NCBI GenBank assembly: GCA_051747985.1
Contig: JBNJGU010000165.1
Location: 1-6,650, forward strand
Origin: PWQG01 sp051747985
GTDB taxonomy: Bacteria; Pseudomonadota; Gammaproteobacteria; Pseudomonadales; Pseudohongiellaceae
Direction: 5' to 3'
DNA: 6,650 bases
Shown: positions 1-6,348 of the stretch, piece after piece
Layout of the letters: every line of letters begins with the position of its first letter
Position numbering within the stretch: position 1 is the first letter of the stretch
Position numbers and translations under genes: made by a program
The notes under the pieces: generated by a model
Databases searched by the model: none
What the model saw: only the letters and a program-made list of their open reading frames with translations
Told to the model about the DNA's origin: nothing

Positions 1-1
1 G

Positions 2-1051
2 CGTACCGTGTTGCTTGCCATGCTGATGGTGCTGGCATTGATGTCCGCCGTGGACCTGATTTTCTCTCTGGCGGACGAGCTGACCGACACCAGTGATCAA
101 TATCGTCCCATTCACGCCGTGATCCATATCCTGCTGACCGCGCCCACCGGAATCTACGAGCTGCTGCCCTATGCAGCGTTGGGCGGGGCACTGATCGGTC
201 TGGGCCTGCTGGCCTCGCATGGGGAACTGATCGTGATGCGGGCCGCCGGCGTTTCCACCATGCGGATCGTCTGGGCGGTGATGAAGCCGACGCTGCTGAT
301 CATGTTGCTGTCGCTGGTGCTCGGCGAGTGGGTGGCACCGCAACTCGAGCAGCGCGCGCAGAGTCAGCGGGCGTTGCTGGAAAGTGGCGGAGAAGCCATC
401 GCCACATCCCAGGGGGAATGGCGCAAGGTCGACAATGAATACATCCACATCAATGCGATTGCCCCGGGCGGCCGTGAGCTGGTCGGTATCACCCGTTATG
501 TGTTCAACGATGCGCGTGAACTGCAGATGGCCAGCTTTGCCGCGCGGGCGCAGTATCGGGAGTCGGATGATCGCGGGGCCTGGTGGCAACTGGTGGATGT
601 GCGCGAGTCGCATTTCACCGATGAAGGTGTGGAGGTGCGGGAGGTGGCCGGCGATCGCTGGGAGATCGATCTGTCTCCGGAGTTGCTCAGTGTGCTGCTG
701 GTCCGCCCGGATCGTCAATCGATCTCCGGTCTGTATCGTTTCGCCCGGTTCTTCGAGTCCCAGGGGGTGGAGAGCGCCAGCTATTTTCTGGCGTTCTGGA
801 AGAAACTGTTGCAGCCGCTGTCGACGGCCGGGCTGGTCTTGCTCGCCGTGGCTTTCATCTTCGGTCCACTGCGCGAAGCGACCATGGGCTATCGGGTTTT
901 CGTGGCCATCACCATCGGTCTGGCTTTCACCATTGTCGAGCGCATGATGGGGCCCACGATTCTGCTCTATGGCTTCAGTCCGGTTCTGGCGGTGGTATGG
1001 CCGATCATACTGAGCGCGGGAGTCGGGCTGTTCCTGCTGCGGCGCGTATGA
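2..1051 (+). CDS. lptG: LptG, LPS export ABC transporter permease (5' end missing)
   Basis: Inner-membrane permease of the LptB2FG complex, which extracts lipopolysaccharide from the inner membrane and passes it to the LptC/LptA bridge. 349 residues are visible, reading open from the left edge; LptG proteins are usually about 355-360 residues, so only about ten N-terminal residues are missing. The frame begins Arg-Thr in the middle of the first membrane segment, so the GTG at position 8 is an internal Val, not a start. Seen: TM1 at about residues 3-24, TM2 at about 52-72, the cytoplasmic coupling segment SHGELIVMRAAGVS typical of YjgP/YjgQ proteins, TM3 at about 88-108 followed by EWVAPQLEQ, a soluble periplasmic jellyroll-like region at about 112-262, then three C-terminal membrane segments. 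Its usual partner lptF is presumably just upstream, outside the window. LptG rather than LptF is inferred from overall family resemblance and from the lack of another permease gene downstream. The gene ends 25 bp before the convergent RDD gene. Confidence 0.93.
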   Translation, partial: RTVLLAMLMVLALMSAVDLIFSLADELTDTSDQYRPIHAVIHILLTAPTGIYELLPYAALGGALIGLGLLASHGELIVMRAAGVSTMRIVWAVMKPTLLIMLLSLVLGEWVAPQLEQRAQSQRALLESGGEAIATSQGEWRKVDNEYIHINAIAPGGRELVGITRYVFNDARELQMASFAARAQYRESDDRGAWWQLVDVRESHFTDEGVEVREVAGDRWEIDLSPELLSVLLVRPDRQSISGLYRFARFFESQGVESASYFLAFWKKLLQPLSTAGLVLLAVAFIFGPLREATMGYRVFVAITIGLAFTIVERMMGPTILLYGFSPVLAVVWPIILSAGVGLFLLRRV

Positions 1052-1076
1052 CCGCTCGCCGCTGTCGTGCCGGGGA

Positions 1077-1592
1077 TCAGAATGGTCTTGCGTGTTTCGG
1101 CAATACGACCGTCTTGCTGTCGGACAGTCGCTCGTGCGCGGCATCTCCCCGCGGATCCAGGAATTTCCACAGATAACCGAGGCCGAACAGCCAGAAAGCC
1201 GGCCAGGCCAGCAGGAACCGGATCAGTCCCTGCTTCAGTGTGATCGGGCGGTCATCCGTGCCCAGTACCCGGATACGCCATGCGATCATGCCCAGCGTCT
1301 GTCCGGTCTTGCGCCAGAAGCCGATATAGAAGGCGGCTGCACTGCCCAGCATCATCACCAGCATGATCCGGTTGGTCATCGGGTCGGTCTGTACCCGTTC
1401 ATCCACCAACTGGTTGGAGTCGGCACCCAGTATCGGCAATATCAGAAAGCCCAGACTCATCCAGATCGCGAACACCAGAAACACGTCGTAGAGCAGGGCC
1501 GCCAACCTGCGCAGCAGGCCCGCTCGTGGCAGCGCGGCAAGCTCCTCGGTGGACAACAGGACTTTTTCCGGTTTCTTGTGTTGCGGATGCAT
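1077..1592 (-). CDS. RDD family inner-membrane protein
   Basis: A 171-residue membrane protein of the RDD family; the role of most members is unknown, and some have been linked to ion transport. Seen: a charged N-terminus, then the family's first conserved segment AGLLRRLAALLYD (about residues 24-36, with Arg29 and Asp36), TM1 at about 33-55, a polar loop, TM2 at about 74-92, the second conserved motif WRKTGQTLGMIAWRIRV (about 93-109), TM3 at about 121-141, and a C-terminal HERLSDSKTVV that matches the family's usual HDrlagT-V ending. A GTG start at 1604 would add four residues, but that GTG lies inside the AGGTG ribosome-binding sequence that sits 9 nt before the ATG at 1592, so ATG is preferred. 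RDD proteins often sit near lptFG in gammaproteobacteria, though here the gene is convergent. It lies 75 bp downstream of the secreted-protein gene on the same strand and could share its transcript. Confidence 0.88.
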   Translation of the reverse strand: MHPQHKKPEKVLLSTEELAALPRAGLLRRLAALLYDVFLVFAIWMSLGFLILPILGADSNQLVDERVQTDPMTNRIMLVMMLGSAAAFYIGFWRKTGQTLGMIAWRIRVLGTDDRPITLKQGLIRFLLAWPAFWLFGLGYLWKFLDPRGDAAHERLSDSKTVVLPKHARPF

Positions 1593-1601
1593 GCGTCTCG
1601 G

Positions 1602-1606
1602 CACCT
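1602..1606 (-). promoter_or_regulatory. Ribosome binding site deciding the RDD gene start
   Basis: The - strand reads AGGTG followed by 9 nt and then ATG (1592). The competing in-frame GTG start at 1604 is part of this same AGGTG and has no purine-rich site at a suitable distance before it. This supports ATG at 1592. Confidence 0.55.
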
Positions 1607-1667
1607 GGTGAAGATGGGGCGCCAGTATACCGGAACCGGTGCCATGAATCAGGTCTGACTGATCCCC

Positions 1668-2243
1668 TCAGAACAGTTCGGGCGGGTCGTCGGAGGGACG
1701 GCGCCGGTCCCGCATCAGGTCATCCAGGTCCAGTTCCAGGCTGCGTTCGTCCTGCTCTTCTCCCCCGGCTTCGTCCGCTGCCGAGCTGTCCTGTCCGCTG
1801 GCCCCGGAGGTCGGCTGGCGGCGAAGTTCCTCGTCACTCATCAACAGTCGCCGCAAGGCATCAAGGTTGTCCTCGCCGTCGCCCGAGGCGGTCGTCGTGG
1901 TGCTTTCCGCCATCGTGGCCCGCACCTCGCTGACCCGGTAGACGAGATTGAAAGTGGTGCGTGCGTCCTGTTGGCACAGAATGGTCAGTGCGGGTTCGCC
2001 GCGCCCGGTACGGAATTCATTGAGACTGCCATACAGCACCTGCCCGCAATCGGGGTCCGACAATGCCATCTCGACGGCACGTTGCAGTACCGGTAGCAGG
2101 TGTTCCTGGCTGGGTGGCAGCCAGAGTCTTTCCGCGGACAGGATCGGCGAAGAGGATTCGGCTGCCCTGGCATCGGTCAGAAGGACGGTCGTGGCCAACA
2201 GCCATGGGGACAACGATCGGAAGCAGGAGAGAATCGGTTTCAT
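1668..2243 (-). CDS. Predicted secreted protein of unknown function
   Basis: A 191-residue protein I do not recognise as a named family. Seen: a Sec-type signal peptide (Lys2 and Arg9, hydrophobic core about 12-22, likely cut after the ARA at 25-27), so it is probably periplasmic. There is no lipobox: Cys7 precedes the hydrophobic core. A compact mature region follows at about 30-108 with two cysteines, Cys67 and Cys90, flanking a YGSLNEFRTGRGEP stretch; these could form a disulfide. From about 112 to the end the sequence is Ser/Thr/Gly-rich, then strongly acidic with many Asp and Glu, and ends in an Arg/Pro-rich tail; it looks disordered. The ATG at 2243 is the only start that gives a whole signal peptide; no clear Shine-Dalgarno precedes it. 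It is divergent from the synthase gene and 75 bp upstream of the RDD gene. The signal peptide and third-position GC bias support it as real; function is unknown. Confidence 0.72.
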   Translation of the reverse strand: MKPILSCFRSLSPWLLATTVLLTDARAAESSSPILSAERLWLPPSQEHLLPVLQRAVEMALSDPDCGQVLYGSLNEFRTGRGEPALTILCQQDARTTFNLVYRVSEVRATMAESTTTTASGDGEDNLDALRRLLMSDEELRRQPTSGASGQDSSAADEAGGEEQDERSLELDLDDLMRDRRRPSDDPPELF

Positions 2244-2303
2244 GTGTCAGGGAATCGACGGAGTGGAGCACAACTTGAGTGCTTTCTGCGGTTCCGGCAC
2301 ATC

Positions 2304-2312
2304 TGTTAGAAT
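2304..2312 (+). promoter_or_regulatory. Candidate extended -10 promoter for the synthase gene
   Basis: TGTTAGAAT fits an extended -10 (TGn followed by TAGAAT, 5 of 6 matches to TATAAT). The -35 position at a 17-bp spacing is TTCTGC, a poor match, as is often tolerated with extended -10 promoters; a better TTGAGT at 2275 is too far away (26-bp spacing). Transcription would start near 2318-2320 and give a leader of about 20 nt, too short for a leucine-type attenuator peptide. Inferred from sequence only. Confidence 0.35.
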
Positions 2313-2326
2313 CGGCGGTCTTCTTC

Positions 2327-2330
2327 GGAG
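2327..2330 (+). promoter_or_regulatory. Ribosome binding site of the synthase gene
   Basis: GGAG lies 10 nt before the ATG at 2341 and 7 nt before an in-frame GTG at 2338. Either could serve as start; they differ by one residue. The conserved enzyme core begins about nine residues after the ATG, so the long open frame further upstream (from 1948) is not part of the protein. Confidence 0.5.
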
Positions 2331-2340
2331 TACAGATGTG

Positions 2341-3936
2341 ATGACGAAAACGGTGCAACCCCGACAGATCAATCTGCTTGATACCACCTTGCGGGATGGC
2401 GAACAGACCCAGGGTGTTTCCTTTACCGGCAAGGAAAAATTACATATCGCGCGCGCCCTGTTGCAGTCCCTGCGGATTGACAGGATCGAGGTGGCTTCGG
2501 CTCGGGTCTCCGACGGTGAGCTGCGTTCCGTCGCCGACATCGTGGCCTGGGCGGACCAGGAAGGGCTGGCGGACCGGATTGAGGTGCTGGGCTTTGCCGA
2601 TCACACCCGCAGTGTCGACTGGGTGTGTCAGGCCGGCGCCCGTGTCATCAATCTGCTGGCCAAGGGTAGCGAGAAGCATTGCCGCGAACAGCTGGGCCGC
2701 ACGCTGGACGGTCATGTCGAAGACATTCTGGCCACGGTGCGTTACGCCCGACAGCAGGGGTTGCGGGTCAACATGTACCTGGAAGACTGGTCCAATGGAT
2801 ACGCGGACAGTCCGGAGTATGTTTATGGACTGGTGGAACGTCTCGCCGGCTCGGGCATTGAGCACTACATGTTGCCGGATACGCTGGGGGTGATGACGCC
2901 GGACGAGGTGTACGCGGCGCTGACCGACATGACCGGTCGGTTTCCGGACCGGCGCTTCGATTTTCATCCGCACAATGATTATGGTCTGGCCACGGCCAAT
3001 GTGATGGCCGCCGTGCGCGCCGGTATCGACACCGTGCATTGCACGGTGAACTGTCTCGGCGAGCGGGCCGGCAATGCATCGCTGGCGGAGGTCGCGGTGG
3101 TGCTGCGTGACAAGATGGGTATGCAGTTGTCCATCGACGAGACCCGGATCACGATGCTCAGCCGCATGGTGGAGAATTTTTCCGGCAAATGGCTGGCGGG
3201 CAATGCACCGGTGGTTGGCGAGGATGTGTTCACGCAGACGGCCGGCATCCATGCGGACGGGGACCAGAAGGGCGGACTGTATATCACCGAACTCAGGCCG
3301 GAGCGGTTCGCGCGCCGGCGCAGTTACGCGCTGGGCAAGATGAGCGGCAAGGCCTCGCTGGCGCACAATCTGGAGGAACTGGGACTGGAGCTGTCCCCGG
3401 AAGATCAGCAGAAAGTATTGCAGGAAGTGGTCAAGCTCGGTGATTCCAAGGCCGTGATCACGGCGGATGATCTGCCGTTCATCATCGCGGACGTGCTGGA
3501 GCGCCGCGAATACCGTCATGTCGAGTTGCTGAACTGTTACATCAGCAGTGGCCTGGACGTGGACAGCACGGCCAGTATCCGGGTGGCGATCGATGGTGAC
3601 GAGTATCACGCATCGGGATCCGGTAATGGCGGCTTTGCCGCGTTCATCGACGCCATCGGCCGTATTCTCGAAAAACGGCAATTCGTCATGCCGCCGCTGG
3701 AGGACTTTGAGATCCATATCCCCCGTGGCGGCGACACCAATGCGCTGACTGAATGCATCATCACCTGGGCGCTGGATGAACGGGAACTCAAGACCCGTGG
3801 GGTGCATGCCAACCAGGTGCTGGCGGCCGTCAAGGCCACGCTGCGCATGATCAACATGGTCATGCATGCCCGTCAGGATGTGGTTGCCCCGGAGTCGTCC
3901 GCCGCGGTCAGTGTCGGTACTCCTGTCCCGGAATGA
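2341..3936 (+). CDS. 2-isopropylmalate / citramalate synthase family enzyme with LeuA-type regulatory domain
   Basis: A 531-residue DRE-TIM metallolyase that condenses acetyl-CoA with a 2-keto acid, most likely 2-ketoisovalerate (leucine pathway) or pyruvate (citramalate route to isoleucine). Seen: the DTTLRDGEQ signature (residues 14-22; Arg18, Asp19 and Glu21 form the DRE set), the metal-binding HPHND (His209, His211), GERAGNA (240-246, with Asn245), and GIHADGD (302-308) carrying the likely catalytic His304. A linker region follows with LGKMSGKAS (331-339), then a C-terminal LeuA dimer/allosteric domain at about 390-510 containing a Gly-rich SGSGNGGFAAFIDAI. The wording of the motifs (GVSF after GEQ, ASARVSDGE, HADGDQKGGLY) differs from the usual gammaproteobacterial LeuA and resembles, from memory, a class common in Bacteroidetes. 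No leuB, leuC or leuD lies nearby. Substrate choice cannot be read from sequence here; homocitrate synthase is less likely given the LeuA-type C-terminal domain. The last 29 bp overlap the convergent DUF3301 gene. Confidence 0.88.
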   Translation: MTKTVQPRQINLLDTTLRDGEQTQGVSFTGKEKLHIARALLQSLRIDRIEVASARVSDGELRSVADIVAWADQEGLADRIEVLGFADHTRSVDWVCQAGARVINLLAKGSEKHCREQLGRTLDGHVEDILATVRYARQQGLRVNMYLEDWSNGYADSPEYVYGLVERLAGSGIEHYMLPDTLGVMTPDEVYAALTDMTGRFPDRRFDFHPHNDYGLATANVMAAVRAGIDTVHCTVNCLGERAGNASLAEVAVVLRDKMGMQLSIDETRITMLSRMVENFSGKWLAGNAPVVGEDVFTQTAGIHADGDQKGGLYITELRPERFARRRSYALGKMSGKASLAHNLEELGLELSPEDQQKVLQEVVKLGDSKAVITADDLPFIIADVLERREYRHVELLNCYISSGLDVDSTASIRVAIDGDEYHASGSGNGGFAAFIDAIGRILEKRQFVMPPLEDFEIHIPRGGDTNALTECIITWALDERELKTRGVHANQVLAAVKATLRMINMVMHARQDVVAPESSAAVSVGTPVPE

Positions 3937-4243
3937 CATGGGCTTCCAGTTCGATCGATTCCAGCCGGTTGCCAACCAGTGTCAGGCTGCCACGGCTGCG
4001 TTCCTGCCCGGTGGCGGAAAACTCGAAATCATAGACGCGCCGCCACTGGAACAGCCCGGAGCGGCCCCATGTCGGTCGCATGCGATGCAGGGCGACACTC
4101 TGGTCCAGCAACTGCAGTTCCAGTTCCCGACAGCGTCGCGCGGCGTGATGGAGAGCCAGGGCCTTGGCGTGGCGTGATTGCCACCAGTGATTGACGGACA
4201 GGGCGATCAGGATCATCCAGAACAGGCTGGAAAAGGTGTACAT
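3908..4243 (-). CDS. DUF3301 family small membrane-anchored protein
   Basis: A 111-residue protein with one N-terminal membrane segment (about 4-21, ending NHWWQSR), followed by a basic amphipathic stretch and the features I associate with DUF3301: ARRCRELELQLLDQSVAL (35-52), an FQWRRVYDFEFSATG core (65-79) and RGSLTLVGNRLESIELE (84-100). The soluble part should face the cytoplasm, since the residues after the membrane segment are basic. Family function is unknown. It is the last gene of the - strand signalling operon: its Shine-Dalgarno overlaps the stop codon of the kinase gene and only 9 bp separate the two genes, so it is probably translationally coupled to it. Its 3' end overlaps the end of the synthase gene, which runs the other way, so no terminator fits between them. 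Confidence 0.85.
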   Translation of the reverse strand: MYTFSSLFWMILIALSVNHWWQSRHAKALALHHAARRCRELELQLLDQSVALHRMRPTWGRSGLFQWRRVYDFEFSATGQERSRGSLTLVGNRLESIELEAHVIPGQEYRH

Positions 4244-4247
4244 GGCG

Positions 4248-4253
4248 CTCCTT
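4248..4253 (-). promoter_or_regulatory. Ribosome binding site of the DUF3301 gene, overlapping the kinase stop
   Basis: The - strand reads AAGGAG, 4 nt before the ATG at 4243; its first A is also the last base of the kinase TGA stop (4253-4255). The spacing is short but the match is strong. The arrangement suggests coupled translation. Confidence 0.6.
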
Positions 4254-6346
4254 CAGTCCAGTGCCGCACGCAGATACTGCGCCAGCGTCTGGCGGTGGTA
4301 GGGTTTTTCCAGTACCGGGTAGCGGCCCTGACTGTCGCGAGTCTGTTCGTCGTCCACGCGGTTCTCGCGCTCCGTATAACCGGAAGTCAGCACAATGGGC
4401 AGATCCGGGCGCAGCCGGGTCGCGGTATCCGCCAGCTTCAGTCCGCTGGGCCCGGGCATCACGATGTCGGAGAAAAGCAGGTCGATGCCTGTATCACTTT
4501 CCAGCAGGTCGATGGCGCTATCGGCGTTGTCGGCGTCGATGACATGATAACCCAATGAGAGCAGCAGGTGGGTCACGGACTGCCGCACCAGCGGGTTATC
4601 TTCCACCAGCAGGATGGTCTCGCCGTGGCCGATCGGGATGCATTCATCCGGACCAGGTGCCGGTGTCCGCTCCGGTGTGGTTTCTCTCCCCTCCGTGGCG
4701 ACGGGCAGGTACAGTCTGAATGTGCACCCTCTACCCGGCTCGGACGCCAGAGTGACATGGCCTCCAGACTGGTGCAGAAACCCGTGGACCATGGCGAGTC
4801 CCAGCCCGGACCCCTTGCCCTCCGTCTTGGTGCTGAAGAAGGGCTCGAAAATGTGCTGTCTTGCTTCTGCTTCGATGCCCGAGCCGGTATCGCTGACAGT
4901 CAGGCACAGAAAGTGTCCCGCGCTGACCGGCATGTCATCCTCGAGGATGTCCTCGTGCAATTGCCGTTCGCTCAGGGACAGAGTGAGACGGCCTCCATCA
5001 GGCATTGCATCGCGTGCATTCACTCCCAGGTTCAGAACGGCATTCTCCAGCTGGGTCGGATCGATGAACGCATCCGGAAGTGGCGTCGTTGAATCGATTT
5101 CCAGCGAGACGGGAATATTGTCTCCCAGTGCGTGGCGCAGTAATGGCAGCATATCCTGCAACAGGGCCCTGGTGTCGACGGCCCGGGGTGCCAGTGACTG
5201 CTTGCGGGCAAAGGCGAGTAGCCGCCGGGTGAGGTCGGATCCCCGTTCGGCGGCGGTGGAGATGATGCGGGCCAGTTCCCGCAGTTCCGGTTCGTGCCGC
5301 AGTTGTTCGGCGAGTGTGTCGGCGTTGCCAAGGACCACGGTGAGGAGGTTGTTGAAATCATGGGCCACACCGCCGGTGAGTTGACCGACCGCCTCGAGCC
5401 GCTGCGAACGACGTATCCGCTCCTCCAGGGCCACGCGTTCGGATACATCGGTAATGCCGCCGATCATGCGGACGGCGCGGCCTTGCCCGTCTCGGATGAT
5501 ATACCTGCGATCTTCGACATGAGACCAGGTGCCGTCCGAACGTTGCATCCGGTACTCGGCGGACCAGCTTTCGTCCATGCCACTGAGCCCTGTTTCCAGG
5601 CAGTGGGTGACTTCCCCGCGATCCTCCGGGTGGACGAGAAGGAGCCAGGCGTCCTCGTTCGGGCGCAGCCGGCCATGCTCATAGCCGAACAGGTTGGTGA
5701 ATCCCATGCCCCACCAGCGCGTGTTGGCCGTGATGTCCCAGTCCCAGATGGCATCATTGGTGGCGCGGGCCAACAGACGGAAGCGTTCCTCGCTGCGGCG
5801 CAGGCGTTCCTCAAGACCTTCGCGTCGCTCGATATCTTCGCGCAATTGCCGGTTGGCCTGTTCCAGCTCGTGCGTTTTTTCTTCCAGTTTGCGTACCAGG
5901 GATGTGCTGTACTGTCTGAACAACCCGGCTTCCGCGGTGGCCGGACCGCCGGAGTCGGTCTGTGGCCGGGCCACTCCCGCGCGTGCCTCGACGTCCTCCA
6001 GCGCTTTCAGAAAGGCATCGGGCTCCGCCGGTTTCAGGATGAAGGCGTCGGCACCCAGGTCCAACGCCAGTTTTTCGTCTTCCGCTTCCGTGTAGGTGGC
6101 GGTGTAGACAACGAAGGGGATATGGGCGAGCCGGGTATCCTGTTTCCAGTGCCGCAGCAGTGTATAGCCGTCCATGACCGGCATCAGCAGGTCGGAGACC
6201 ACCACGTCCGGCGGTGAACGCCGCGCCAGCTCCAGCGCCTGTTCCCCATGCTGCGCGGTGACCACGTGGTAACCGTTGCCACCCAGCAATATCTCCAGGT
6301 AGTAGCGGTTCTCTTCCTTGTCATCCACGATCAGCACAGTGGGCAT
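4253..6346 (-). CDS. Soluble hybrid histidine kinase, REC-PAS-HisKA-HATPase-REC
   Basis: A 697-residue cytoplasmic hybrid sensor kinase (numbered from ATG 6346). Domains: N-terminal receiver 1-120 (acidic Asp8/Asp9, phosphoacceptor Asp52 in VVSDLLMP, Thr82, Lys105); linker and coiled coil about 140-187; PAS of the PAS_3 type about 188-303 (AIWDWD, LFGYE, HPEDR, GGITDVSER); HisKA with His329 in GGVAHDFNNLL; HATPase with N-box Asn443 (NLGVNARDAM), G1 DTGSG from 486, F-box FEPFFSTK (500-507) and G2 GKGSGLGLA (510-518); C-terminal receiver about 577-697 (Glu582/Asp583, Asp627, Thr654, Lys681). All catalytic residues look intact. There is no membrane segment, so it senses a cytoplasmic cue or is fed by the stand-alone receiver encoded just before it. 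An ATG at 6352 overlaps the upstream stop (ATGA) and would add two residues, but its GGAG is only 1 nt away, whereas it lies 7 nt from ATG 6346. Output target is not visible. Confidence 0.93.
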   Translation of the reverse strand: MPTVLIVDDKEENRYYLEILLGGNGYHVVTAQHGEQALELARRSPPDVVVSDLLMPVMDGYTLLRHWKQDTRLAHIPFVVYTATYTEAEDEKLALDLGADAFILKPAEPDAFLKALEDVEARAGVARPQTDSGGPATAEAGLFRQYSTSLVRKLEEKTHELEQANRQLREDIERREGLEERLRRSEERFRLLARATNDAIWDWDITANTRWWGMGFTNLFGYEHGRLRPNEDAWLLLVHPEDRGEVTHCLETGLSGMDESWSAEYRMQRSDGTWSHVEDRRYIIRDGQGRAVRMIGGITDVSERVALEERIRRSQRLEAVGQLTGGVAHDFNNLLTVVLGNADTLAEQLRHEPELRELARIISTAAERGSDLTRRLLAFARKQSLAPRAVDTRALLQDMLPLLRHALGDNIPVSLEIDSTTPLPDAFIDPTQLENAVLNLGVNARDAMPDGGRLTLSLSERQLHEDILEDDMPVSAGHFLCLTVSDTGSGIEAEARQHIFEPFFSTKTEGKGSGLGLAMVHGFLHQSGGHVTLASEPGRGCTFRLYLPVATEGRETTPERTPAPGPDECIPIGHGETILLVEDNPLVRQSVTHLLLSLGYHVIDADNADSAIDLLESDTGIDLLFSDIVMPGPSGLKLADTATRLRPDLPIVLTSGYTERENRVDDEQTRDSQGRYPVLEKPYHRQTLAQYLRAALD

Positions 6347-6348
6347 TG

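Larger units (their letters stand above)
2298..2340. repeat. Perfect 9-bp inverted repeat in the synthase promoter region
   Basis: CACATCTGT at 2298-2306 and its exact reverse complement ACAGATGTG at 2332-2340 are separated by 25 bp. The left arm overlaps the TGn part of the candidate extended -10; the right arm ends on the base before the ATG. Each arm contains a small imperfect dyad of its own (ACA, 2 bp, TGT). It could be a pair of operator half-sites or, if transcription starts further upstream, an RNA stem that includes the ribosome-binding site in its loop. The repeat is seen directly; the function is inference. Confidence 0.5.

Noticed and set aside
384..947. A + strand frame of 187 codons inside lptG
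   Set aside because: It is in another frame of a well-supported permease gene and its translation has no membrane or domain features.
1092..1658. A 188-codon + strand frame opposite the RDD gene
   Set aside because: The - strand frame encodes recognisable RDD motifs and membrane segments; the + strand frame is Gln/His/Arg-rich without domain signs.
1647..1664. Small inverted repeat ATCAG / CTGAT between the secreted-protein and RDD genes as a terminator
   Set aside because: The stem is only 5 bp, AT-containing, and has no T-run on the - strand; too weak to call.
1948..2340. N-terminal extension of the synthase open frame
   Set aside because: It is antisense to the secreted-protein gene, and the enzyme family starts a few residues before DTTLRDGEQ. 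GGAG before ATG 2341 marks the real start.
2244..2340. A - strand promoter for the secreted-protein gene
   Set aside because: No pair of -35 and -10 boxes with reasonable spacing was found; TTGTGC is present but its -10 position would fall on the start codon region.
2440..3975. A 511-codon open frame on the - strand opposite the synthase gene
   Set aside because: It lies antisense to a gene with clear catalytic motifs; long antisense frames are common in GC-rich genes with strong third-position bias. Its translation is rich in His, Arg and Gln with no recognisable domain.
5294..6217. A 307-codon open frame on the + strand opposite the hybrid kinase
   Set aside because: It is a shadow of the PAS/receiver coding region; it has no ribosome-binding site or recognisable domain.
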